A stretch of DNA of 64,000 nucleotides from Sclerodactyla briareus (taxonomy: Eukaryota > Echinodermata > Holothuroidea > Dendrochirotida > Sclerodactylidae): positions 228,013-292,012 of the forward strand of contig JAODTK010005398.1 of the NCBI GenBank assembly GCA_026419785.1. Direction: 5' to 3'. The notes beneath the pieces are model-generated. The model did not search any database. It saw only the letters and a list, made by a program, of their open reading frames with translations, and was not told the DNA's origin. A program made the translations under genes and the position numbers. This document shows, piece by piece, positions 35,741 through 47,480 of this stretch; position 1 is the first letter of the stretch; each line of letters opens with the position of its first letter.

Positions 35741-36319
35741 CTGTCTTGCGCGCCTAAAAGAAAAAAAAACGCGCAACCACTATTGCACCCAGGACAACGC
35801 CAATTTTTTTCTTACATATAAACTTGGCATTAATTGTGTGTTACATCGAATGCAGTTTTCTTTTTCAGTCGGCAAATGAGACCATTAGAGTCGATCTTTC
35901 TACTAGATGCCCATATGAAATGATTCCCAAATGTAGCTCATTGCTGCTCATAATCAGAGGACCACTTTTCCGGTCGGTTCGAATCTCTTCCAGAAATCAC
36001 GCAAAATGTATACAGATCCCATAGGATATTTTAGTGTGCCCAAACTCTTCTTTAGTTCTTAGTCCGGAACAAATGTCCTTGTCAGTTGCCAACCTGTTTC
36101 CCAAGATCGGTTGCAAATGCGTTTTTTAATTGTTTTTTTCTCGGGGGGTGCAGGGTGTGGAGAACATCACACTCCATCTGTAGTTACTGCTATTGCAATC
36201 TTCATGCACATGTGATGGTCAATGAATCGGTTATTTTTTGCTGTTTGCTTTTACAAACAAGGCGATCGCCAAAAAGTGTTTCGCCTGCAGACCATCGTCG
36301 TGTCAAACATCACATATTT

Positions 36320-37130
36320 TCTCATATAACACATACAAATTCCTACGAATTCCTAAAATAACTGACCAAAGAAAAATGTTACAGTATTTAGCGCTAATTT
36401 TGTATCCACATTCAAAAGCGCTGCACAAAAACGAAAGGGAGAGGAACTTCACGGGATACGCTTGTCTTAACAGATGAGCTTTAAGTTTCTTCTTAAAGTC
36501 ATCAACGGAAGAATTGTCAACTATGGTAAGTTCAGTCAGGAAGAAGATTCCACAGCCATGTCTTTGTAGACAAAGCTCTCTCACCAAAAGTCTTATACTG
36601 AATACGGGGGACATGTAAGACAATACGAGAATGTGAGCGAAGATTATAACGGATGGATTTAACAGTAATCAGTCTATAAATATCGACGGTTCGATACCTT
36701 TCAAACACTTAGACACCTGAAGGATGAGCTTGAATTCTACTCTTTCTTTCACTGGCAGCCAGTGAAGAGACTTGAGTGTGTCCTAAATGGCAGAATTTAA
36801 GCAGAAGGAAAATCATTCGAGCAGCGGCGTTGAGTACTTTCTGGACTCTAGCCAACTGGTAGTTGGGTAAAACAACTAAAAGAGAGTTACAGTAGTCAAC
36901 ATTTGCTAATTACAAATGCATTAATGGGGGTCTTTGTGGAATCTATATCTAGATTTCCTTTCCTAATTTGGCGGATGTTATAAAGGCCATGAAATGCCTT
37001 AGAACATAGTTTACCAACATGCAAATCCATCGACATATTACAATCCAGATACACTCCCAGGTTCCTAGCACTGACACATGGCTCAATGTCAACATTGCCA
37101 ACTCTAATGGCCTGTATCATGCATAGCTTT
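36320..37130 (-). mobile_element. LINE 3' fragment, RT C-terminal region and 3' end (CR1/L2-like)
   Basis: On the minus strand, AIRVGNVDIEPCVSARNLG, YLDCNMSMDLHV, KLCSKAFHGLYNIRQIRK and KTPINAFVISK are followed by DYCNSLLVVLPNYQLARV, a degraded HWLPVKER-like stretch, SIRYNLRSHSRIVLHVP and DDFKKKLKAHLLRQAY. This is the standard end of CR1/L2-group ORF2. The 3' end carries tgtgcagcgcttttgaatg and ttagcgctaaat, the AGCGC hairpin shared with SINE tails in this window. The frame is broken, so it is inactive. Confidence 0.9.
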
Positions 37131-37149
37131 TGCCAGCTGTTGGCGAGTG

Positions 37150-37890
37150 CCTATGACACTTTTTCGTGGGTCTAATCGACCTAATCAAATTGGTTTGGGT
37201 TGGTTAAGAGAGTTTCCTTGTGGGCAGCCTATAACAGCATAAAATTGTCACAGAGCTTGTTTACACGTTCCATTTAATGATGGAATTCAATCAAATTCAT
37301 GACTCCAGAAATGTTAAACAGACCATACCTACTGAATTCGGCGAAATTCTTACCATTTGTAATTGAATGAATTATGCCAATTAGGCACCTACACTGGCCT
37401 CTTCCTGACCCCGGCTGTACCTTTAAAATGAATCAGATCAAAGGTGGATTAATCCACCAATTTCGTGAAAATCCGACGAACTGAAAATTCGCATTAATTA
37501 CACCTTAGACCACTTAATCAGCCTATTTTAGCTGAAAATCTAATCAGTTCATCTACCTGCCATCCGGTCCCTACATGCCAACTACATCACTTAGCACATC
37601 CGTTCTTGCTTAATCTTGCTAACGACTTAAGCAATAAATTACATAAAATCTGCTAATTACCCACTTAATCAGTGACTTGCTTGCCCAAAATCTAATCAAA
37701 TCGTGTACCCCCAACCCCGGTGCTACACACAAAATTGGTCATGATCGGCCGCACGGTTCGTGAGAAAATCCTGCTGTGAGTGTGAGTGTGACACACACAC
37801 CAAACACACACACACACACACACCAACACACGCCCAAGTGCCCACTGAGTCTCTTCCTGAATTTTATTCAGGTGAAGCAGAGATATGCTT
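37150..37890 (+). repeat. Interspersed non-coding repeat, copy 1
   Basis: Collinear with 62030-62910. Shared phrases include ggttaagagagtttcc / ggtaagagagggtttgc, gggcagcctataacagca / gggcagcttacaacagca, tccagaaatgttaaacaga / tccagaaaatgttaacgga, ctgcccaaaatcta-like text, and an ACACAC stretch before ttcattcaggcgag-like text. About 740 bp here, no open frame; type unknown. A (CA)n run occupies 37788-37832. Confidence 0.8.
37788..37832 (+). repeat. (CA)n microsatellite
   Basis: Imperfect CA repeat inside the interspersed repeat; the other copy at 62820-62850 has a shorter CA-rich stretch at the same place. Confidence 0.85.
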
Positions 37891-37917
37891 TGACTGTGTT
37901 CGTATTCCAGTAGTTAG

Positions 37918-39405
37918 CAGTGGCGGCGGCGGAAGCCTTCAATTGAGGGGGACGCAGACCAAACTTTCGATGAATTGTTGTGTGTTACTATCGAAGCGGA
38001 GCGCCACCATGAGTTTGGCGCGAATCGTAGAGGAAAATTGGGTTTTACAAACCTCCCAGATGGCCTGAGGCGCTGTGAGCTATTTGTACCCAGTCATAAA
38101 ACTGGAGTCATGTCCGCAAAATCGTAGTTACTGATAATGTATGTATGAAGAATGATAACGCATATCAGATGGGTTTGAAAACAGCAAATTCCCGCTGAGG
38201 GAGAGCCCAGGGAAAGGGGATGTCACACCTTCGCACCCCAGCCCCCCCCCCTCATCTAAGAAATCGACTTCCTTCCTCATTCCAATGACTTTCCCGTGCC
38301 ATGATCGAGACTGCGTAATTATGATGCTAACCCAGGTAGCCCCTTAACCGCCCCCAGTTGGCCATCCCACTGTGGTCACGTGGTTAGCTTGTCGGACTTG
38401 CAGTTTGTTAGGGGTTTAGGTCGACTCCCGTAGGTGGGACGAACCAAACACTGGAAATATTAGCATGTTTTAACACTTTGGTTTCCGCGATTTTCAATAG
38501 TTAACCAACTAAGTGAGAATTATTACGTAAACGTTTAAAATAACCAACAGTGGGACAAATTGCGTGTCTTTTGAAAAACGTACGTACAACTTTTTTCACT
38601 TAGTGAGAAGTGTTGTACACAAACAAGGGAATCAAGGTTCAAAATATGTTATGTTGTATCGCAACATATCGTAAGCACCCAATTTATAGCCAATTTTACA
38701 GCAAGGGCGCAGCAACTGTCTGGGAAGTTGGCGGGGTTCAAGAGCAATTTGGAGGGGGGGGGGGGGTCCGCAAGCAGTGATGGGAAACATTTTTATGTGA
38801 AAATTCATATGTATGGGGCCTTCCTCATAAAAATGGGGGTCATGACCCCCCGCGGAACCCCCCTAGTGCTGCGCCCTTGTTTTACGGTATACAGTTTGAG
38901 ACATTAAACATGCTTTTTTGGTGTCCTTTTTATTTAAAACGTACGAAAACCTGAAAGCCATTACTGCAGATAGTAAATGATAAAGTCCAGTAAAAGAACA
39001 TGTTATGGGGGTAATTCTTCATGTTCATCATAAAGCTGAACAAAAATGCAAGCATCACTTTTCTATTTTATTCAAGGACTTTCAATGTCCCCTCGTGTTG
39101 CCGAGTATAATGGCCTTGTACATACAGAGGAGATTATTCGATAAACAGATTCGCTACAAGCGGCGAATATCGCAGACCAGGCGGAAACGGGTTTGATTAC
39201 GCAAAATTTGTTGAAACTTAGAAGGATACTAAAGTTCACATTTATTCAGGCTGTTCTCAATCTATGTCGTCATTCCATTCATGTTTTGAAGCAGAACGAT
39301 AATTATAGTTTAATTATCGATTATAGGTGTAAAGGTTAATTTTCAAATTTTACTTGGTCAAAATTTTAGGGGGAACCCCCCCCCCACCACGTTACGCCGC
39401 CTATG
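37918..39405. mobile_element. Probable non-autonomous hAT-like element, 1.49 kb
   Basis: The left end cagtggcggcggcgg pairs with the right end, which on the other strand reads cataggcggcgtaacg. Flanks are gtagttag and gtaggagttag, an imperfect match. As in the other hAT-like elements here, a run of C or G lies just inside the end (39370-39385). A 178-bp MITE is nested at 38702-38879. No transposase frame is visible. Confidence 0.45.
38702..38879. mobile_element. 178-bp hAT-type MITE
   Basis: Ends caagggcgcagca and tgctgcgcccttg are a perfect 13-bp inverted repeat. Flanks ttttacag and ttttacgg form an 8-bp target duplication with one mismatch, the hAT signature. The interior has a long G run and gtcatgaccccc. 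Confidence 0.85.
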
Positions 39406-39489
39406 GTAGGAGTTAGTGGCTAGAAATATTACACCATGTATGCTTGATTGTTCCCTGTGACATTACCCTGACAGCGCCGCCGACATTGA

Positions 39490-39700
39490 CTACAGCTCTC
39501 AGCGACCATGACGTCAGAGCCCGAGTTAGCGTCACCTTCGGTGCGTACAGACAACCCTGATGATGAATATTCATGGTATTACAACGCAGAACCAATCGAA
39601 CTCGACGGGAGCGGGAAAGCAATGAGAGGATCATAAAGGTCCCGGAAGGTCCTGTAATAAAAAGCGCACGGGGAATTAGCACATCTATTTATAACATTCA
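39490..39700 (+). CDS. Partial immunoglobulin-like exon (C-E strands)
   Basis: One frame gives NPDDEYSWYYNAEPIELDG, with the core tryptophan followed by a YNxEP turn as in C and C' strands of Ig domains. After a frame slip the next gives IIKVPEGPVIKSARG and STSIYNIQ, compatible with D and E strands. The following Ig-like exon at 40331 begins NADSG, so the reading IYNIQ then NADSG would give the usual E-F loop. No GT donor directly follows IYNIQ, so the 3' edge is uncertain; the frame also continues RTKTGEPGK to a possible donor near 39769. The start is unclear. It may be a decayed exon. Confidence 0.45.
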
Positions 39701-40330
39701 GAGGACAAAAACTGGCGAGCCTGGAAAAAAAGAGGGGAATGACTTACATCCACGAATAACCCCACTAAGGTACAACCCCTAGATTGTCGTAGTGATTTCA
39801 GGTCAAGTGCCGTTAATGGGACAGTCGACTTAGGTTACCTATAATAACCTCCATTTCGTTTCCGAAGCTCAACGTTTCATTTTGGGTACATTTTCCAATT
39901 ATGGGAAATCAGGTTCGCCCCCATTTGATCCTGAATGAAAAGAGTGCCAGGACAACTCAGGGGCCTCCAAGTGGGGCTCCGCCCATGATATACAGGGGAC
40001 ACACGATTTTACTTTACACGGCACATGCTGAATAAGTGTGGACTATCTGCTGTTATCGGTTCCAGAGTCAACGTGGAGTGCCAGAAGTCAACAAAATTAA
40101 AGTATCGCTGAGGCAAACCTGATGTAAACACAGCGATCCCTGTTCCATATGACCTGGCCCAATGAATGGACCAGAAACTGAAAACAATATAGGCTAGGGA
40201 TTCGGTAGAGGTCTTCAGTTTGATTAACCCTGACTATAGTAATCTCAAGATTAAAAAATCAAAACATTCCAGGAGCACACCTCATCTCCTCTCGTGACCG
40301 AACCAGAAACATAGCAGTTTCTCATTTCAG

Positions 40331-40410
40331 AACGCGGACTCCGGGGTCACCGTGCGCCTTGAGCAACAGGTCGGGACAGTGCTTTCTGACCGCTCCGCTA
40401 AAGTTGGCCG
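40331..40410 (+). CDS. Candidate immunoglobulin F-G strand exon
   Basis: The exon is bounded by a good acceptor (gcagtttctcatttcag) and a consensus donor (GTAAGA). It begins NADSGVT and, after an apparent frame slip, reads CALSNRSGQCFLTAPLKLA, which together resemble the DSGxYxCxxxNxxG end of an Ig domain. It is 80 bp, starts at phase 0, and ends at phase 1 if the slip is taken into account. Phase 1 is the usual end of Ig domains. It follows the C-E-type exon at 39490-39700 on the same strand at about 600 bp. The frame slip could be a base error. The alternative frame without slip (VRLEQQVGTVLSDRSAKV) lacks the cysteine. Confidence 0.45.
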
Positions 40411-40804
40411 GTAAGATGGGTATTCTACCACGCAGATTTGATGCCGGCAGTTAGATTGATCATGCAGAATTATTGTTATTTTCCGTTGCTGCACTTTCGC
40501 TTGAACGAATTTGAAGGAACGCGCTCCTTAGATCGGACTTGTTGATATATCTCCATACAAGAGGGACTAGAGGCTTTGAAGTTGAAACTGTTTCTATCAG
40601 AAGCGGATGGGCATGGGTGACTGAATTTGAATTGTTCCATTTTTTTTAATTCTACGAGGTTAAGGAAGGCCCTAATGAGACTCATCGAGGCATCCTGACC
40701 GCAGTTGACTGTGGATTTGCATTTAACTCGCCCCGTCTCTTTGGGAATAGTGCTCGAATAATATTGACACGAGAGACAGGTTGACGAATCCCCCGAAACC
40801 TGCG

Positions 40805-40990
40805 CCCGGGACAGCCATTTTACGTCTCTCAGTGAACTCTAGGATCTGACCACTTTCTCGGAACCTGGAGGAGCGGAAGATCCAAGTCCAACGTGCACCT
40901 GCTCACAGCCGACCCACGAGACTTATGCAAAATACCATGAAACAAGCTCCAGACCCCAGAAAAATCATTGCATTAGAGCGGGACGTGAGC
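40805..40990 (-). mobile_element. SINE fragment, distal part (family of 17990-18335)
   Basis: Shares ccactttctcggaacctgg and aggagcggaag with 18058-18090, and cgagacttatgcaaaatacc with cgagacttattgcaaatatc. The tRNA-like head is missing. It lies at the start of the 41-47 kb duplicated segment, whose second copy also has a SINE of this family (44950-45170). Confidence 0.65.
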
Positions 40991-42882
40991 TGGGCAAGTA
41001 CGGCAATTCAACGCCGGGATGTATTCGTGCAAGGCGTCATGATATCACTCTGCCTTCTTCCTTGGTCTTGCATGATATCAAAAAATACCAAAATGTTTCC
41101 CTTCATAGTGTAGCGAGAGATTAGAGATTGCCTTAGGGGACCGTCGGAGGCTGGGACTCTGTTGTTGAAATAGCACCAATGTACGGCCCCCTACGGGCTA
41201 CACACAATTGGTTGTGCAATAGTTTCATTTGGTGCGGGGTGCTCAATCCACGAAGCCAGCAGGTTATCCATGCAATGATACTGTATGCTCTGTATGTTTC
41301 CACATGACGTAGGCGGTTTCTCTCTTGATCACAATACAGTTGACATGTCGAAGGACATCTCACGCTTGGATAATAACAAATTGTGGAGAATGGAATACTT
41401 TATCATAGGTCCAAACCCAATTTTAATTACGATGTTCATATGTGGAGTGATTGGCCTTCTAAAATTTTGGGCCTTTGGGAGCAGAGAAATTGGGGAGAAT
41501 CCCAAATTGCGCAGAACAAATGGACCGTCACGCATGGGACAACACAGGAGGAGTTTGTTGTGTGATTTGAGTGTTTTATTTTGTTGAATAAGTCAACATT
41601 TAGGCAGAAGTGTGGTGTTCCTTTCTCACAGTAGTAACCATCAACACCTATCACACCACTACAGCCTACAGGCAATCCTCTCCCTAGACTAAATGCTTTC
41701 GAAGTGCACTTAATGTTAATTTCAATAGGAAAACAAAAAATGCTTGCCAGGGCTGTGCAAAAATAGGACATAATGTATAATCATGATGAGTGCATTTCGA
41801 TCTTGGGCAATACACCTGCACACACTTCAAAAGCTAAATGACTCTAGCTTCATAACGGAAAATCCTATGAACTTCGGTTTGGACTGAACGCATTCAGGTT
41901 CCATCCAGCTAATCATTGCCCCAATCATAATGCAATTGACCGTTAAACTCTTGATGAACTCAACGTGACAAACATTCAGGTAAACTTGTTAAAAATCGAA
42001 TGATGGAAATATTGGAGTGATCGATATACACTGAATGACTATTAATTCACATTTCCTATAATCCGAAATATTGCTGGCTTCGCGAGGGATTCTAAGTTTG
42101 AACGTTATCAACATCATCAAATGTTGTCATTAAGAAGGGAATGGTCATCTCACATCACACGTATCATTAGGAATTATAATTAAGTATTTTCATGCATTAT
42201 TAGAGGTAGATGGGTAATCTTTAAATGTTATCTTACTTGAGGTTGAAAAGACGTTACAATCGTCCACGCACTGGCCATTTACTTGGTTAGTTAAAATTGG
42301 ATTCGAGCAAATTTTTAACAAAAACAACGGTATTTAACTTTGTCACTTGTGCAAATATTTTACCACGCCTCCTCGAACTGTTTCTGCAATGACCTGTGTT
42401 TCATTGAATGACTTGTTGTTTTTTAGCGATCGTTGCCAGCACGACTGGCTGCTACCCGGCCCGCCTGGTAAGGACACTAGTGTGATATACCGTACCGTAC
42501 CTAACTTACTAAACGAAAATCCGCAGAATGCATGAGTAGCAATGACACTAATCGCCATATGAAGAAAAACAGAACGCAGTATCCTTAGTAAATTAGATTC
42601 ACAGATATTCATATTTCCATTTGGGTTATAACCGTAATGTGGAGGCTGGATGTTTAACATGCAACGGCAGTATGGGCAGTTGCTACGTCCCATTGTCTCC
42701 CTGCTCCATGCTATTCGACTAGTGAGCACGGGTCCCATCGTAAAAAGTTGTTTGTATGACTCCACCGAAAGTCGCACCCCATTCCCCTGGTGTGAAGTAT
42801 GCTATACGCTTCCACAATCCTGCTAACTACTATAACCATCACGGATATAATCACTTAAGCATCACTAAGCCGAGATGTTACA

Positions 42883-43108
42883 ATTACAGGAGGCATTGTC
42901 GTCTGGTAGCAAATTCAGGAAATTCATAGCGTCTTTTGCATGACTTCACGTCGAAGAAACGCCTCAGTGCAAATTTAGAACCAGTACGGTATACTGTCCT
43001 TATTGTATGTAATGTAATAGTTCCGATATACCGACTAACGATATTTGGCTGTGACATCTGCAAACGTAATGCATTATTCGATGGGTGTTGCGACACGATA
43101 TTGCCTTT
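42883..43108 (+). mobile_element. MITE with CRE-like core, copy 4
   Basis: Left gaggcattgtcgtc, right cgacacgatattgcctttt, core ttgcatgacttcacgtcg. It is the counterpart of copy 5 in the duplicated segment. Confidence 0.6.
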
Positions 43109-43159
43109 TCCAATGTAAAATTACACGAATGTGTTTGAACTATAAGGTTGGGATTTTAG

Positions 43160-44140
43160 GCAGAGTTGTTGATATAATTTTCCTAGACTTCCAAAAACTT
43201 TCGATAAGGTTCCTCATGAGCGTCTCTTGCCTAAATTGACAAGTTTTGGCCTCAATGGACTGTCCTTGAGTGGATTTCGTCAGTGGCTTCCTCATAGGAA
43301 AACAACGAAGTTGCACCAATGGGCTTCGTCTCATTGGGGCACAAAAAATGCCCCGAAATTGCAAAGTATGCATTTTGGTTTACTACAATCGCAGACGCTT
43401 CTTCAAATTAATGGGCAAATCTTATCATGTGAATTCATAAAATATCTCGTTGTTCATTTTTATTCTTCTTTGGAGACCTCTACGCATATGCTGAAGCTGC
43501 GAGACAGGTAACTGGTTCTTTGGCTTTATAATACGTCACTTCATTTCCTTGATAAGATATTGTTGTCAGTTGTTTTAAGCAGCTGGTAGACCTCACCTGG
43601 AGTTAAATCTGTCCCCGTATGGAATCCATATTTCTCTATGACAAGCAGTAATTGAGACAACGTCACGGAGGGCCACTAGATTATTCAATCTCTTAGAGAT
43701 TTACCTTGAAGAGAGATTAAGGCGTCCCTCGGACTAACCTCAATGGAACTAGACGAATTCGTTGTGAATTTGATCAGTTTTTCTAAAAGTGTTTCATAGG
43801 GTTTCGAGGGCCTTTTTCCTTTCACTATTTCATTTTCGTTTCAAAGTTACCTACCACAATAGGGGTAATTGCTCAAGCTTCGTGGTAACGCTGTAGATTG
43901 GACATTCGGAACTATTTCTTCTCTCCCAGAGAGTTATTCATGGGGGGAATAGCCCCCTGAAGTTGTTGTTCTGTCTAAGAGTGTAATGCATTCCAGAACA
44001 GTCTTGATTTATTTTTCAAGAATGGTGTCGAATTCTTTGAGCACCTGGTTTTGTTCTTCCTTTTGGATGTTTGCGGCTTATCGGGTCCTCAGAGGATTTT
44101 GTCCTTCTTGACCGTTTTTCACTAAACAAACTAAACTAAA
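43160..44140 (+). mobile_element. LINE 3' fragment (CR1/Rex-like), insertion absent from the duplicate
   Basis: Frames in order give VDIIFLDFQK and a HERLLPKLTSFGLNG-like segment (RT palm). These are followed by INGQILSC, then EFIKYLVVHF, a degraded RPHLEY-like stretch with VPVWNPYFSM, then GLTSMEL and NSLDLFFKNGVEFFEHL-like text. This is the order of CR1/Rex-type ORF2 from the palm to the C terminus. Multiple frame changes are present. The tail ends in actaaacaaactaaactaaa, a short tandem typical of LINE 3' ends. The duplicate at 46390-46420 reads straight across this site, so it is a 5'-truncated insertion of about 0.98 kb. Confidence 0.85.
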
Positions 44141-44949
44141 CCTATGGAATATGCCTTCTTTCATCTATGTGACTTTCCAGAGGATATTTTGCCATCTTAA
44201 CTGTTAGTTCGAGATGTCACTCTTCGAGGGTTTGTAAGACAACAGTGCCTTCTAATATAAAGGGCCGAAAGTCTACCGATGGTGTTGGGCACTTGAGCCG
44301 TTCAAAGGGAATACATTGGGGTACAATTATTGGCGAGAGAAAGGTATTGCTTGCTCACGGCCCCACTGATCATATTTAACCCCCCTCTATTGTTGCCCCG
44401 CCATCATCTTAAGGTAGGAAAAACTCGACGACCCATTTGGCTCCAATTTTCCTTTCCATGTATCACTCACGGATCTATACATTGTAATGCTAACGGCTTT
44501 ACGTTTATTGCAACATACCAGCTACATCAGCAGGGGTCGCCTGAGCTCATGCATTTGTTCGCATTCGGGGATAAAACCTCATGCACTTTGATCAGTCTAT
44601 TTTTATTTTCGAAAATTTCTGGCGACTCAGTTTGAAAGCTTCTGCCTGCATGTCCTGGGTCTCGGAACATGCCAGAGTCTGTGTCACTCTGGCTGTCTGA
44701 CTCGAGCACATGATTCCATCAAGGGTTTCGCGTTCTTTCAGCTTCCTACTTTGCTTTCCGGTTATACGGAGGCGGTGTCCTACGAACCGCCCCATCCTAA
44801 TCACCACACTTTCCGGGACAGGTAAAAGGCCTTTTTTAGAAACCACCTGAACCCCCTCGTTTCTAAAATGATCACCTTGTCACCGTGACACTCACCGGCT
44901 CCTGAGTCAATAACTGCCGACTTTACTTCAGGCCAACCCTAGCCATAGC

Positions 44950-45175
44950 CGACATTTAACCGGACAGCCATGGGAAGTTAGCGCTGAAAATTGACCAAAA
45001 CCGACGGGACTTATTGGGCAAATACCCCCGAATCAAAGTTCTACTTCAATAGAGCTGAACCAGGAAAACGAAGACCAAGACCGCGCCCATCGCAACTGCA
45101 AGTACAGCTGAAATTCGAACCGGGAATTTTCTCTCGCAAAGCGCACTGATACCACTCGCCATTATTCCGCCTCTT
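44950..45175 (-). mobile_element. SINE fragment with tRNA-like head (family of 17990-18335)
   Basis: On the minus strand the head has gcgagtggtatcagtgcgc and cccggttcgaatttcagc, good A- and B-box-like elements. The body shares gaagaccaagaccgcgccc and catcgcaactgcaagtac with 18208-18245. Confidence 0.7.
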
Positions 45176-45236
45176 ACTATATACAAAAATCGAAAAATGA
45201 TGTTTTCTTCTCTCATAGTAATAGCCAGAGCCTGTT

Positions 45237-46790
45237 GCCTTGAGGGGAGGCCGAGGTTGAGAACCTAATGATGAAGTAGTGCAATTTACGGGCCCCTACC
45301 AATGGTTCAATACCTTGGGAGCGGAGTGCTTAAATCACGAAGACAGCATGTTATCCATGCAATTTTTGAAAAAAAATTTTTTTTTTTTTTTTTTTGTAGA
45401 CTCTTATGTTCACATGAAATTTCCATAGGCGGTATTATGCTCTTTGCTCTTACCGTTGACCTGTTAACTCCAATGGACATCAACAGTGAATACACACAGT
45501 TAGAATGAATGGAAATACTGGAGTGCTGATACACACTGAATGACTATATTAATGCACATTCCCCTCATTCAGAAATATTGCTGCTTTGCGAATGATTCTA
45601 ATTTGAACGTAATCAACAGTCAATCCAATGTTTTCAATTATGAGGGAATGGTCATTTCACTAGGATCATCAGGATTATGAAATAAGTAATTTCATACATT
45701 GATATGAAGGGGAATACTCGTCTATTATTTGAGGTTGCACACGTTACAATTCATTTATCCAAGTCGCTATAGCTATTTGCCTTGGCGGTTAAAATTCGAT
45801 TGGGCGAATTTAACAGAAACATAGTAATTAGCGTTGGTACTTGTAAAAACTAATTGTCCACTCCTCTTCAAACTGTTTCTGTCTGCATGACTTGTAATCC
45901 ATGGAATGACATGTTCTTTTTTAGCGATCGTTGGTAGTACCACTGCTGCTACCGCCCAACCGTGGTAAGGACCCTGTCCGCAACCCCCTCTTCCGGTTGT
46001 GGAAATTGGCAATACCTTCAACACCCTGCTAATACTAGAAAACCCTCATCGCTCTGGTGTGTATCATTGCTGAAATATAATCATTCGTCCATCTTATTTC
46101 TCCTGTCATCGATGTAAAGAATGACATCAATCTCCATGCACCCCCGCACATTTGCCAGATTCCGCGAAACTCAAGCATATTACAGTTAAAGGGGCATTGT
46201 CGCAACTTCCGGAAAAGCTCGGGCGTCTTTGCATGACGTCACGTCCGGAAACGCCTCAGTGCAATTTAGACCAGTCGGTATATCCGTCATATAATCATCG
46301 AAACGAATCATGCAAACGAAATCGTCTATCTTCGGTGGGTGTTGCGACGCGATATTGCCTGTTCAAATGTAAATTACACGAATGTGTTGTGGGGATTTCG
46401 AAATTTAGGCTTTTGAATAGGCTTCTTTCATCTAATACTTTCAGAGCGAATGTGGCCATCTTAAGTGTTAGTTCGAGATTCATTCTCGATGGGTATTGGG
46501 AAGACGACATTGCCTCCTAATAAATTGCTGAAGTTACCGATGGTGTTGGGTATTGCTTTAACTCACGGTCCCCGAACCTATTTAGACCCCCCCCCCCTCT
46601 ATGAATTTCGCCATCATATTAGAGGGTAGGAAAACGCACGAACCTGATGGTTCCAATTTCCTCCCCCAATTTATCACGGAAACTGTACATGGTACTAATT
46701 CTAACCGGCTTTACGTTTATTGCAACATACCGGTACCTAACTACACATCCAACGTCGCCTGAGCTCATTCAATTGTATACTGCTGACTGC
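45237..46790 (+). repeat. Second copy of the duplicated segment, without the LINE
   Basis: See 41118-44600. Contains a poly-T tract at 45378-45397 and the MITE at 46189-46368. It supplies the empty site for the LINE: ggggatttcgaaatttaggc runs on to ggcttctttcatctaa. Confidence 0.8.
46189..46368 (+). mobile_element. MITE with CRE-like core, copy 5 (best preserved)
   Basis: Left end ttaaaggggcattgtcgca, right end gcgacgcgatattgcctgtt, an inverted pair. The core is ttgcatgacgtcacgtccgg, containing a perfect TGACGTCA octamer. Length about 180 bp. No coding capacity. Confidence 0.75.
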
Positions 46791-46799
46791 TGACAACGC

Positions 46800-47480
46800 C
46801 TGACAACTTTCGAAGTCAGGGCCGTCGGTGACCCCTTCCCCTCGTTAGAGAATCCTGACTGAAAATTCAGAGAATCCAGGTGGATTGTGATGTACGCAGG
46901 TATCGTCGCCGGGGATTATTGACTCCGATGTCAGGGAGGGCATCGGCGGTGTCGGGGAAGGCACTGGTACCCATTGGGGCCCGGGGCGCCCCCCCCCCAA
47001 AAAAAAAAAAAATTGTCAGAGGTGTCATAAAATTTCGTCATAAGAAAATTGAATTAAAAGGTAATCTCGAAATCGAAAAGTAAACTATATGGTCAATTGT
47101 TCTTTGATAATCGTTGCAAATTACCCCCCCCCCCCCCTCACACACACACCTAAACTTAACATATATCGAGATTAATAATGCCATTGCCTTCGAATATGTC
47201 AGTCCTAAGCTCGCGCTTGATATTTGATATCAAATATACATATAGCGCCACTAACTAACCAACCTGGGGGCATTACAGCTCAAGACTTCTACCGGCCGAG
47301 AAAATGCGAGCTAATGCATCGGAATTTGCGTAAATTACACGCTGGATCCCCCTGATATTGTAAGTTTTTTTTTTTTGTTCTGTACACGGAAATATGTCAT
47401 CAATCAATAGAATATCAATTTCCTTTTTAGTCAATTAATATTGGGACCACTGTATATTGTCTGGGCTACAGAAATATTTT
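46800..47480. other. No gene; G/C and A homopolymer runs
   Basis: Contains cggggcgcccccccccc followed by a poly-A of about 14 at 46985-47015, and a C run at 47126. These resemble the inside edge of the hAT-like elements elsewhere, but no matching end was found. Confidence 0.4.

Larger units (their letters stand above)
41118..44600 (+). repeat. First copy of a second duplicated segment
   Basis: Collinear with 45237-46790. Matches include gttatccatgcaat, tggagtgatcgatatacactg / tggagtgctgatacacactg, ttttagcgatcgttg, tgcatgacttcacgtcg / tgcatgacgtcacgtcc, gttagttcgagatgtcac / gttagttcgagattcatt, and ctttacgtttattgcaaca. Extra blocks here are about 41330-41935, 42475-42770 and the LINE at 43160-44140. 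Direct order and spacing of 4 kb indicate an old tandem duplication or two copies of a large repeat. Confidence 0.8.

Noticed and set aside
41285-41771. Small membrane or cysteine-rich protein in the extra block of the duplicated segment
   Set aside because: Frames overlap on both strands, are absent from the second copy, and show no recognised motif.
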